DNA of 60,000 bases, from positions 257,501 to 317,500 of the forward strand of contig JACVTC010000054.1 in the NCBI GenBank assembly GCA_016946835.1, given 5' to 3'. A program made the position numbers and the translations under genes. The notes under the pieces are model-generated. The model had not been told where the DNA came from. It made no database searches and saw nothing but the letters and a program-made list of their open reading frames with translations. Positions 12,871 through 22,756 of the stretch are shown piece after piece; position 1 is the first letter of the stretch; the number at the start of each line of letters is the position of its first letter. Source of the DNA: Neocallimastix lanati (nom. inval.). Taxonomy: Eukaryota > Neocallimastigomycota > Neocallimastigomycetes > Neocallimastigales > Neocallimastigaceae.

Positions 12871-13950
12871 TATTTTATTTTATTTTATTTTATTTTATTT
12901 TATTTTATTTTATTTTATTTTATTTTATTTTATTTTATTTTATTTTATTTTATTTTATTTTATTTTATTTTATTTTATTTTATTTTATTTTATTTTATTT
13001 TATTTTATTTTATTTTATTTTATTTTATTTTATTTTATTTTATTTTATTTTATTTTATTTTATTTTATTTTATTTTATTTTATTTTATTTTATTTTATTT
13101 TATTTTATTTTATTTTATTTTATTTTATTTTATTTTATTTTATTTTATTTTATTTTATTTTATTTTATTTTATTTTATTTTATTTTATTTTATTTTATTT
13201 TATTTTATTTTATTTTATTTTATTTTATTCAATCTGTACTTTCTTATTTAATATTCTACTTTTTATTTTATTTTATTTTATTTTATTTTATTTTATTTTA
13301 TTTTATTTTATTTTATTTTATTTTATTTTATTTTATTTTATTTTATTTTATTCAATCTGTACTTTATATTTAATATTCTACTATTTATTTTATTTTATTT
13401 TATTTTATTTTATTTTATTTTATTTTATTTTATTTTATTTTATTTTATTTTATTTTATTTTATTTTATTCAATCTGTACTTTATATTTCTACTATTTATT
13501 TTATTTTATTTTATTTTATTTTTTTTTATTTTATTTTATTTTATTTTATTTTATTCAATCTGTACTTTATATTTAATATTCTACTATTTATTTTATTTTA
13601 TTTTATTTTATTTTATTCAATCTGTACTTTATATTTAATATTCTACTATTTATTTTATTTTTTTTTATTTTATTCAATCTGTACTTTATATTTAATATTC
13701 TACTATTTATTTTATTTTATTTTATTTTATTTTATTCAATCTGTACTTTATATTTAATATTCTACTATTTATTTTATTTTTTTTTATTTTATTCAATCTG
13801 TACTTTATATTTAATATTCTACTATTTATTTTATTTTATTTTATTTTATTCAATCTGTACTTTATATTTAATATTCTACTATTTATTTTATTTTATTTTA
13901 TTTTATTTTATTTTATTTTATTTTATTTTATTTTATTTTATTTTATTTTA
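12871..13950 (-). repeat. Composite tandem array, right (about 9 cores, inverted)
   Basis: It begins with about 70 uninterrupted TTTTA pentamers (12871-13229), followed by about nine cores separated by TTTTA runs. The first core, near 13230, is the exact reverse complement of the left-array core. The other eight are a variant lacking a few bases, with actttatattt in place of actttcttattt and ctatttatt in place of cttttta. Orientation is opposite to the left array. The last core ends at about 13880, 220 bp before MULE copy B. Confidence 0.95.
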
Positions 13951-14103
13951 CTTTTATTTACTATTCCATTCTTTATTTATTTATTTTATTTTTTACAAAT
14001 AATTGAAAAACTAATTTTTCAAAATTAATATTTAGAATAATATTAGATAATTAATATAATAATTTTAATTATATAATTAAAAAATATTTATAAAAATATA
14101 GAA

Positions 14104-15132
14104 ATGGAAAAAAATCTTATTATTGATATAAGTGAGTCTAACAAAGGAAAAAAAAAAATTATTATTAATAAAAAATATAAATTTAATATTTTATATATAA
14201 GAAAAGATAATTCAAAAGTTTATGTACAGAAATAAATGTAAATCTTTTATTATTTTAAATAATAAGAAAGAAATCTTAAAATATAATAGTTCACATAATC
14301 ATCCTGAAAAAGAATACGATGTATCTCTATCTATAATGAAACATAAAGTTAAAGATACAATTGAAAAAAGTTCAATTCCTTATGGTATAAAAATAAAACC
14401 CCTATATAATAAAATTTTTAAAGAAATGAGATTTATATGTCCAGAATATAATTCAATTAAATCCTAAATATCAAGAAATTTAAATAAAAACTACCATCCA
14501 ATGTAACAACATTTACTGAAATTCCTAATGAATCTAAATATTATAAAACAAAGTGAGGTGAAAATTTTATGATATTCAAAAAATATTAATTTAATAATTT
14601 TTCAATCTCCTTTTCAAGTAAAATTATTTAGGGAATATAATGATGATATATTTGTTGATGGTTCATTTTTTATTACCCCTAAATTTAGTTATCAAATATT
14701 TATTACAAGAACTTACACTAAAGAATTAGATAGTTTTTACACTACTTCTTTTGCAATATTACAAAATAAAGAACAAGAAACATATAAAATATTTAAAAAA
14801 TTAAAAAAAAAAATGCTAATACATGTAACAATAATATTTTAATTGCAGAATCAATAGTTATTTAAATAATTTATTTCCAACAATACCATCTTATTATGAA
14901 TTAATAGATAAATTAAATGAATTTGAACATTTACCATATTATGATTATCAAAGAAAAATAAGAGGAATTTGGAAAATAAAAAAAAAGACCAATAAATAAA
15001 GCTAATAAAATCAGTGTCTTAATTGAACGCTACAAAAATATTGAAAACAAGATAATTGATACTAAATGTGATAGAAATAATACTATTAATTTGTGGTTTG
15101 ATTGTTTAACTAATTTAAATAATATAATATAA
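14104..15132 (+). pseudogene. MULE transposase, decayed (copy B)
   Basis: Homologous to copy A but on the opposite strand. It opens with MEKNLIIDISES, matching copy A's MEDNIEIEISET. A frameshift and stop follow around 14230, after which the next frame (14222-14467) resumes with CKSFIILNNKKEILKYNSSH, the His part of the zinc finger. The first catalytic Asp is recognisable in VDGSFF (about 14655). The segment holding the second Asp (DFEQG and CxWH in copy A) is deleted. An AES remnant of the Glu motif (about 14850) and the C-terminal DYQRKIRGIWK block remain, with stops between them. It is more decayed than copy A and cannot encode an active enzyme. Confidence 0.85.
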
Positions 15133-15659
15133 ATATTATTTTATAATAAATAATTAAAAAATGAGGAAATAACCAAACGAAATAATCAGAATTCTGTCAT
15201 TCAAAAATTTAATTTATAAAGCTTATTAAATTTATACAGTTTAAATAAATATTCAAATACGTCTCTATAATTAATAATTTTATCATTATAATTATTGTTT
15301 TTTTAATAATATTTAAATAAAAGAATTATTATTAATAATATTTATATTTTTAATAACATTTATATTTTTATATAATTTTTTATTAATAACATTTAAATAA
15401 AAGAATTAAAATCATAAAATCTAACCATTATATGATTTATTTAATTATTCACTTAATAATTAATTTAAAAATTGAAATAACAAAATAATACAATTAAATA
15501 ATATTATGCTACATAATATTATTTCTATTATGCTACATAATATTATGCCACAATAATAATAATAATTTAAAATAATTAAAAAAAAATAACTATAATAATA
15601 ATAAATAAATAAAGAAATAAATAAAAACATTAAAAAATAAAATAAAAATAACAAACTGA
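15133..15659. other. Intergenic AT-rich spacer
   Basis: No gene. It holds short near-repeats of the type 'aataacattta(ta/aat)' at 15300-15400 and a tandem of 'attatgctacataatatt' at about 15503-15545. Confidence 0.55.
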
Positions 15660-16269
15660 GAAGGTAATAATACCTTCATATATAGAGTTAGCCATCTAAT
15701 TGGGGATGGTGAGTACATTTTTAGGTAGTAATAAAGGAAAGGTCTCCTTTTCCTATACAGTAGCGGTTTGTACTGTACGGAAATGCAGTATTTCACGTGA
15801 AAGTATAGGTTATCCAAATGTAGCTCTAGCGAATAAGGAACTCTTGGTCACCGAAGGCCTCGAGGTTCTTCAATATTATGTATTGAAGTAAAATTATATA
15901 GTTTTAATTTTAATAATGGGTTTTAACAGTTTGTTTATCCCAAACAAAATTGGTTATAGCAGTTATGTTTCTTTTATGCTTGATTATATAAAACTGCTAT
16001 GGAAAACATAAAATATTTTTTTTTATGATTTAATTGATCACTTTTGCCGGTTTTTGAATGTTGTAAGGCATAAGAAAGTGATATTCAATTGTAATTAAAA
16101 TAATACTAAATATTGTATTTATGCAGAAGTTTATAATAAAGGATAAGTTTATAATAATATTTTGTTAATCATTTTAATTTAATTTCCAAGTACGTAGTTG
16201 ACCGTTACTGGTAGGCTGTAACATTAGACCTACACCTCAGCCCTTTGGTTGATAAACCAAATGAACGGT
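15660..16269 (+). other. Hairpin-rich leader upstream of Ty3-like Gag
   Basis: GC is clearly higher than in the flanks, and at least eight strong inverted repeats occur in 600 bp. They are: 15660-15677 (gaaggta/taccttc), 15691-15710 (ccatc/gatgg), 15736-15753 (ggaaagg/ccttttcc), 15756-15777 (tacagta/tactgta), 15791-15802 (tttcacgtgaaa), 15868-15888 (cttcaata/tattgaag), 15930-15948 (tttgttt/aaacaaa), 15956-16000 (atagcagtt/aactgctat) and 16037-16082 (atcacttt/aaagtgat). A three-way-junction-like unit follows at 16201-16269, closed by accgtt/aacggt and enclosing gtagg/cctac and tttggtt/aaccaaa. Position suggests the LTR and 5' leader of the retroelement that follows, but no second LTR copy is present in the window, so this is inference. 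A 63-codon open frame at 15700-15891 runs through the hairpins and is probably not a gene. Confidence 0.55.
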
Positions 16270-16409
16270 AACACGGGAAGGAAGAAATTAAAGTATATTC
16301 TATAAAATATTTGTTAATCAAAATCCTTATTATAATTCTTAATTTTGTGTAATAAGAATGTCCATTTTGTTAACTCTATCCTATTTTTATCTATACATAA
16401 GGCACAAAA

Positions 16410-17680
16410 ATGGATTTCAATAGTAATAAACAAGCATTTCCTCAAGTGAAGTTAATAATTCCTATCTCCATGATGAAAATGCATCCAAACTTATTACTGC
16501 AATTGCTGACTTCATTCCTGCTTTCTTTTCTCCTAATGGTGTCCTCCAAAAGGAAAATGAAAACAATAAACTAAATATCTTAGAAATTTTAATTCAAAGT
16601 GAAGATTTCTTTAAGGAGCATCCAAATTCTTTTCAAAAGGATGAACTAAAAAGTTCTTTTATTATTAATAAACTTACTGGTATCGCTAGAAAATGGGGTC
16701 TCTCTCTTTTAACTGATGGTACTCTAAAGAACCTTAAATTTAGTAAGTTTAAGAACCTCTTACTGGATAACTTTGATATTGGGAATGAAAGGAAGCAAAA
16801 ATATGTCATCATGGAAAAGTTGTGGAAATTGAAACAACTTCAATTAGGAAATGTTGTTGAATATACTATTGAATTTCGGAGATTGGCTGGACGTTTAGGA
16901 TGGCCCGACAAAGTTTTAATTGATATCATTGGTAAGGGTCTACTTGACAAAGTCCGCGAAGAGTTTGATAAACTCGAAAAGCCATCTACTCTTTTTGAAG
17001 CTACCAACATTATTATTGGAATTGATAAGAAGTGTTTTTTGGAAAGTCGTTTACGCCACAAACAAAAAAATAAATTTAATGGAAAAATGTCGTTTCATAG
17101 GAAGAGAAACGATTTGTTAAAATCAGAAAAGAATTCTAAACATTCTCATTTTAGAAAAAATAAGTCTAAAAACGACATACTTTCAGCGAATTACACCTCG
17201 AATATTAAAACAACAATCACAACTACCTTCTACCTTGATATTAATGGAAGAAATATTAAGACAAATCTATTAATTGATTCGGGTTCCGCCAGAAGTTTTA
17301 TTTGTAAAAACTTCGCAAATTCTAATAAATTACCTGTGTTAGGTCTTAATTCTCAAATCAACATCCAATTTCCTAATGGGAAAAGTATGAATATCAGACA
17401 AACTACTAAGCCCCTTAAATTAAAATTTATGGATCATAAGGAAACTTTTGAATTCTGCATTGCTAATCTATCTCTTCAGGGCATTAATGGTATTCTTGGA
17501 AGGGATTGGTTATCCGTTCACAATCCTTTTATCGACTATAAAAATAATAGAATCTACTTCCTTGGTAGATTCTATTAAGGCATCATTTAGAAGGCGCAAA
17601 ATTTCCTGTTCAAGTAATAACAGACCACAGGAACTTATTGTATTTTAAGAAACCCCGGCACCCTTGGCCCACTCCACGAT
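16410..17680 (+). pseudogene. Ty3-like retrotransposon remnant: Gag, protease, RNase H scrap
   Basis: A candidate ATG lies at 16410. A frameshift near 16450 moves the reading into the frame that stays open to 17576. This frame encodes a retrotransposon Gag region (about 16450-17060, including RKWGLSLL and EYTIEFRRLAGRLGWP), then a basic stretch without a CCHC knuckle. An aspartic protease follows, with LLIDSGSARSF (active-site Asp at about 17276) and INGILGRDWL near its end. After the stop at 17576, the sequence HHLEGAKFPVQVITDHRNLL is the hallmark of the Ty3 RNase H domain. The reverse transcriptase between protease and RNase H is missing, as is integrase. So this is an internally deleted, frameshifted copy. 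Gag supplies the particle and the protease would have processed the polyprotein. Confidence 0.82.
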
Positions 17681-18017
17681 GAATATCAAACTCGTTTGAA
17701 AATATATTAAGAAAAAGATCTCACGCTTTAGAAGATAAATACAGATTAGAGAGGAAGGTCAAACTTTTACCATTAATACCAAGATAAACTAATTTAGTGA
17801 AATTAGTATTGGGCAAATAAAATAACCATCTCCATTGTTAACTTAAAGTTAACAAATAAAATAAATAAAAATGTTAAATAAATAAATTAAAAATTATTTA
17901 AATATTTAATTAAAAATCAATATCTTTTATTTAACTTTAACCATGTAAAAGAGAATATGATTCAGTTTATAATTAAATTATATTCATTGAATCAATAAAT
18001 ATATATATATTAATATA

Positions 18018-18049
<32 letters not shown>

Positions 18050-19805
18050 GAATTTTATATCTTTTAATTAGTTTTAAATGCCAATTGTAAAATAAACTAA
18101 TATTATTTTAATAAATAAACATTACCATTATATCTATTTAATGTAGTAAATAAATAAAATAATATTTTATTTTAATTAATAAATTAAAATAATTGAAAAA
18201 TATTTGTATAAAGTAAAAATAATAAAATTAAAGTTTTGAATATAGAAGATTAATTTCATAAAAATCAAAAATTCAAATAATAAAATTTTAATCCATAAAA
18301 CAAATAAATGTATATAAATAAATTATATCTTAAAAATAAATAAATAAATAAAAATTAATAAATAAATTAATAATAAAATAATTGAAAAATATTTGTATAA
18401 AGTAAAAATAATAAAATTAAAGTTTTGAATATAGAAGATTAATTTCATAAAAATCAAAAATTCAAATAATAAAATTTTAATCCATAAAACAAATAAATGT
18501 ATATAAATAAATTATATCTTAAAAATAAATAAATAAATAAAAATTAATAAATAAATTTATAATCAAATAATTCTTAAATTAAATAATCAAGTAAAATTTT
18601 TATATATAATTTCTTAATTAAATTTAAAATATTTTTTAGTGATAATTTATAATTTAATAAATTATTTTATTAATATTTATTCTAATTACACCTTTCATTA
18701 TTATATTTTATTTATTTTAATTCTTTTTTTTTATTTTTTTATTAACTTTTTATTTTAATTATTCTTTTTATTTCAAATTTTAAATAATTATTTTTTATTA
18801 CTTATAAATAGTATATAATATTTATATTTAAATATTTGTTCCGTGTTATTACTATTATTATTATTAAATCTATAATGAAATTATAATAATTTTATTATTA
18901 TTATTAATCAGTAATTTAAAATGCACTCTAAATAAAATACTGAATACATGATAAAATAAAGAATTCATAATAAACAGAATAATGTTTTAGTTATTAATTT
19001 AAATAAAATACTAAAACTAATATTTAATAATTAAATGAATAATTAAATAAATTATTATTTTTAAAAGTATAAAATTATTTAACAAATTAAATTTTTAATT
19101 CTAAATTAAATAAATGTTTAATATATAAGTTAAATAAATTATTAATTATATTTAAATGTATAATTGTAAATTGGATTAAATAAAAATTATATTAATTATA
19201 ACTTAACTAAGAAAATATAATTATTTTAACAAAATAATTCAAGGAAAAGCTATATTTTCTTTTTAACAATTTAATCACCCTGAAATCAGATTAACTGGAG
19301 AAAGGGTAATATGGTTGAAAAACATTCCTCTTTTATAATTTCCAGTGTGTTCTTAATGAAACTTTAAAATCTTAGGGAAATAATAATTTTCATACCTAGC
19401 CATACTTATGCATTTTTTATCTCATGATTGTACTATATATATTATGTATAAATATATAAATATAAAATTAATAATGTAATATTAAATAAATAAATAAATG
19501 TTGAAAAAGATATTAATAAATAAATAAAATTAATAATTAGATCATAATAATAATATTTAATTGTAAAGATATTAACAAAAATATTTATAATAATAAACTA
19601 ATTAACTGATAATATTTAATTATAAAGATATTTTAATATTTTTTTTTCAAATCACATACTAATAAAAATATAACAGTAATTATAATAAAATAATTAAATT
19701 ATCTTTATTTTTAATATATTCATATAATTATTTTATTATTTATTTATTTATTTATTTATTTATATTTAATTATCTATTATTTATTAATTTTTAATTTTAT
19801 TAAAA
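17681..19805. other. Long AT-rich spacer
   Basis: No gene seen. A perfect inverted repeat ttgttaactt/aagttaacaa with a 1-base spacer lies at about 17836-17856, just past the retroelement. A tandem duplication is at 18186-18560 (listed separately). The patch 19240-19430 is richer in GC and may be old coding sequence, but no frame was readable. Confidence 0.5.
18186..18560. repeat. Tandem duplication, 189-bp unit
   Basis: Two adjacent, almost identical copies (18186-18374 and 18375-18560) run from aaaataattgaaaaatattt through agttttgaatatagaagatt to an aaataaataaataaataaa stretch. The near-identity over non-repetitive sequence marks this as a recent duplication. Confidence 0.92.
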
Positions 19806-20930
19806 AATATGATTTTAGGGTTAGAATCTCTGATTTCCAAAATGAATCATTCAAATAAAACACTACTACTTTTGGACATTGATTACGAATTTTAATTGAC
19901 CAAGGATTAAGAAAAAACAAATTATGAAATAAAAACCTCAGGAAAACGCTAATATAGAATCAAATTATATTATACAGAACAACAATAATGAAAATAAATT
20001 TTTCAAATAATATCAAGAATGATAATACGAAAATTTTCCGAAAATCGAAAAAAAAAAAAAAAAAACATAGAATGAAGAAAATTGGCCATCATAAAGAAAA
20101 TCAAATTTCTTTTAACCTCAAGTAGTATTTGATGGATTACAAGAAACAGCATTTAATTCTTGTCTATATGCTTATGAATTGTTGGAAACTCCTAATCAAG
20201 ATTATTTTGAATTTATATCTACAACCATTGTCACCAATTGGTTATTACATAATAATTTTTGAAAATGAAATATTTAAACATTTTCTTATTTATAATCAAA
20301 TCATTGTACTAGCTTGAATTAGGAATATTTTTATGTGAAATCATTGGAAATCATTTAAAAGAAAACGTCATGAATGTTGTAATTGATCTTTTCCTCTTTC
20401 GTCCACTTTCCTTACTCATGCCAATCATTTTTAGTCCATTTAATATTAAAAATAAATTGATTTATAATTTTGATAATTCACGCATATTATTCATATTTGA
20501 ATAATTAAAAAAATTAAATAATGAATATAACGATGACAAAAGTATTAATGAATTTAATCCAGCTCCTACACCAACAAAAGATATATATGCTTCATTTTAA
20601 CTCAAATTATAAGAGAATCAAGAGAACTGCAAATTAGTATGGCATATGCCTTTTTCTTATTATTAGGATCATTGTTAACTCTCTGTGTTTACTATATCAT
20701 CACTTATTTATTACTTAATCACCTATTATTACAAGCATGGTAAATTATATGACTATCTTGGATTGTTTTACCTATGATATATGCACCATATAATCCAGAA
20801 ACAATGACATTAATGTCATCAAAGAATCAAAATCATATTGTTAATAAAAAGAAATATTAAAAATACTTTATTACAATATTTATTCTTATCATATTAATGG
20901 TTATATTAGCACTTGAAATGTAAATGAAAT
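19806..20930 (+). pseudogene. Decayed gene for a multi-pass membrane protein
   Basis: Several blocks on the + strand read as protein in shifting frames, with many stops. One is ETAFNSCLYAYELLETPNQD followed by YFEFISTTIVTNWLL (about 20140-20250). Another is FNPAPTPTKDIYASF (about 20550-20600). A hydrophobic run, AYAFFLLLGSLLTLCVYYII then TYLLLNHLLLQAW, spans about 20641-20742, and IIWLSWIVLPMIYAPYNPET spans about 20744-20803. A final hydrophobic piece is followed by the end of similarity near 20930. The pattern suggests a soluble or extracellular region followed by several membrane spans. I cannot name the family. The many stops make a working gene very unlikely, unless several very short introns are present. 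Confidence 0.5.
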
Positions 20931-21568
20931 TAAAATTAATAAAACAAAAGAAAATAAAAATAATAATATTAAAAATAATAGTATTATTTATATATATAAT
21001 ATATAAAATTTTAATAAAATATTTTCAAAAATCTTGATTTTTTTTAATTAATACTTTATTTATATATAGTTTAATGATTTAATTATATATGTTTAGTATC
21101 TTAAATGTATTATTAAAAGAAGGAAGTTCATCGTTCCAATTATGTAAAATTTATATAACCTACAAAAAATTTTATATAAATTTGGATATTGATTCAATTA
21201 ATGCTTTAAAATAAGCCCAAGTTATAATAATGTCCTTATTTGTGTGTTATATTAGTAAGTTTATATCTTCATAACTATTATCAAAAAAAAAAAAAATATA
21301 ATAGAATGAAATAAAATTAATATATATACTCTTTTTTTTTCTTTTTTTTTTTTTTTTTTTTTTGTATGGACATCAGCGACATTTAATAAAGGTAATGACA
21401 TATATTTAAAGTATCACCATTTAAAAATCATAAATTGATTATTATTTCAATTTTTAATTTATTATTTATTATTAATAATATTATTATAATTTAAAATTTT
21501 AAACTTATTATTATTATTACTATTTAATAAATATTAATTCCATAAATTAACAAAAATTTTATTATTAT
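20931..21568. other. Intergenic spacer
   Basis: No gene. Contains a T run at about 21340-21363 and short ATT runs leading into the microsatellite that hosts the two LTR elements. Confidence 0.5.
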
Positions 21569-21800
21569 TATTATAAGTAGAAATTTATGATATATAAATA
21601 AATGTTAAATTAGATTAAACTAATATGAATATACGAATCATATTATGTAATACATTAATTAAATAAATTAACATGTATCTAAATTTAGCCACAGTTCTTG
21701 TATAAATAGAACTGGTTTTACTTTAATTGTAAATCTGAGGTTAGTTATTAATACATAATAATAAACATTTATCATAAAACCCATTTTTAACCTTCTAAAA
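21569..21800 (+). repeat. 5' LTR of element 1
   Basis: 232 bp. A TATA-like gtataaataga lies at about 21699-21709, inside an inverted repeat (cagttc...gaactg), the likely promoter region. The first six bases (tattat) differ from tgttag of the 3' copy. Confidence 0.85.
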
Positions 21801-21813
21801 GATTAAGAGTCTC
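21801..21813 (+). promoter_or_regulatory. Primer-binding site, tRNA-Lys(CUU)-half type
   Basis: gattaagagtctc begins exactly at the LTR edge. It is complementary to gagactcttaatc, which as I recall is the anticodon stem-loop of eukaryotic tRNA-Lys(CUU). Use of an internal tRNA fragment as primer is known for several Ty1/copia elements. Element 2 has the identical 13 bases at its LTR edge. Here the site can also pair with 21815-21825 (one bulge) and perfectly with 21881-21892. Confidence 0.65.
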
Positions 21814-22273
21814 AAGACTCTAATCAACTGAGCGAAATAAGCTGACAAGTAATAGAAAATTTCAAAATGGTAATTACAAAAGACTCTTAATCAAAAATAT
21901 AAAGAAGTGAAATCTATATTACAACAGCTATAATAGCCGGAACTTTAGAAGAACTACTAGCCTTCATAACTAGCTCAATGATTACAAAAAGGAAAGGACA
22001 TTACCCCCACATAAAATAAATGTGAAATTAGTAAGACCGAACAAGAATGTCACCTCTAAAATAATATGGTTAATGTTAATCCACAAAACATATAAATTAT
22101 GGTTATTGCTAAACCAAAAAGCAAATATAAATTACCAATGAAGGGACAAAAATAAACTTGTATGAAAAAAAATTCATCGTAGTCGGCATATATAATTTAA
22201 AACTAAATAAATTTAAACTTCTTTGAAGCAAACTAGATTTTTGTATAAACAGAAAATCAAGTTTGAGGGGGAA

Positions 22274-22505
22274 TGTTAGAAGTAGAAATTTATGATATAT
22301 AAATAAATGTTAAATTAGATTAAACTAATATGAATATACGAATCATATTATGTAATACATTAATTAAATAAATTAACATGTATCTAAATTTAGCCACAGT
22401 TCTTGTATAAATAGAACTGGTTTTACTTTAATTGTAAATCTGAGGTTAGTTATTAATACATAATAATAAACATTTATCATAAAACCCATTTTTAACCTTC
22501 TAAAA
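22274..22505 (+). repeat. 3' LTR of element 1
   Basis: 232 bp starting tgttagaagt and ending ccttctaaaa. It is identical to the 5' LTR except for the first six bases. Confidence 0.88.
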
Positions 22506-22534
22506 ATTATTATTATTATTATTATTATTATTAT
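22506..22534. repeat. ATT microsatellite between the two LTR elements
   Basis: 29 bp of ATT units. It is the only sequence between the 3' LTR of element 1 and the 5' LTR of element 2, so both elements sit in what was one ATT tract continuing at 24668-24925. Confidence 0.92.
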
Positions 22535-22730
22535 TGTTAGAATATGTGAAATGTATGAAATATAAGCTTAAAATGTATTAAAACATATTGTAATATAAAT
22601 AATGTATAAGCCACAATGTATTAATATAAAAGCATTTAATTTAGAATAATTAAATGCTAGTAACTCTTTATCATAAAATATATTAATAAAATTGACATAA
22701 TTATAAACCATAAATTCATAACTCTTAACA
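22535..22730 (+). repeat. 5' LTR of element 2
   Basis: 196 bp, TGTTAGAATATG...CTTAACA. Differs from the 3' copy at one position near 22570 (a versus g). Confidence 0.9.
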
Positions 22731-22756
22731 GATTAAGAGTCTCATCTGACTCTTAA
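22731..22756 (+). promoter_or_regulatory. Primer-binding site with overlapping hairpin
   Basis: gattaagagtctc (22731-22743) abuts the LTR and equals the element 1 site. The bases ttaagagtc (22733-22741) and gactcttaa (22748-22756) form a perfect 9-bp stem with a 6-base loop. The LTR end gives an alternative stem, actcttaa/ttaagagt (22721-22740), with a 4-base loop. The site can therefore be occupied by the element's own RNA as well as by a tRNA fragment. Confidence 0.65.

Larger units (their letters stand above)
21569..22505 (+). mobile_element. TRIM-like LTR retroelement 1 (937 bp, non-coding)
   Basis: The two LTRs are 232 bp each (21569-21800 and 22274-22505) and are identical apart from the first six bases. 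The internal region of 473 bp has no reading frame of note. A primer-binding site begins directly after the 5' LTR (21801), and a purine-rich tract, gagggggaa, ends directly before the 3' LTR (22273). The short inverted terminal sequence is ttagaag...cttctaa, starting TGTTAG in the 3' copy. Five-base attat sequences flank both ends, but lie within an ATT microsatellite so are weak as a target duplication. Element size and lack of coding match terminal-repeat retrotransposons in miniature, which depend on a full-length partner for enzymes. LTR identity implies recent insertion. Confidence 0.88.

Noticed and set aside
15590-15817. Minus-strand frames at 15460-15817
   Set aside because: Low-complexity hydrophobic translations of AT-rich spacer joined to hairpin sequence; no support.
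15700-15891. 63-codon frame MGMVSTFLG... as a gene
   Set aside because: It passes through five hairpin-forming repeats and has no homology that I recognise; more likely structured leader DNA.
16201-16269. Hammerhead ribozyme in the three-way-junction unit
   Set aside because: The conserved CUGAUGA and GAAA core elements are absent; only the fold shape is similar.
16840-17120. Frames at 16840-17061 (minus) and 16920-17120 (plus)
   Set aside because: They overlap the Gag frame, which has clear family motifs.
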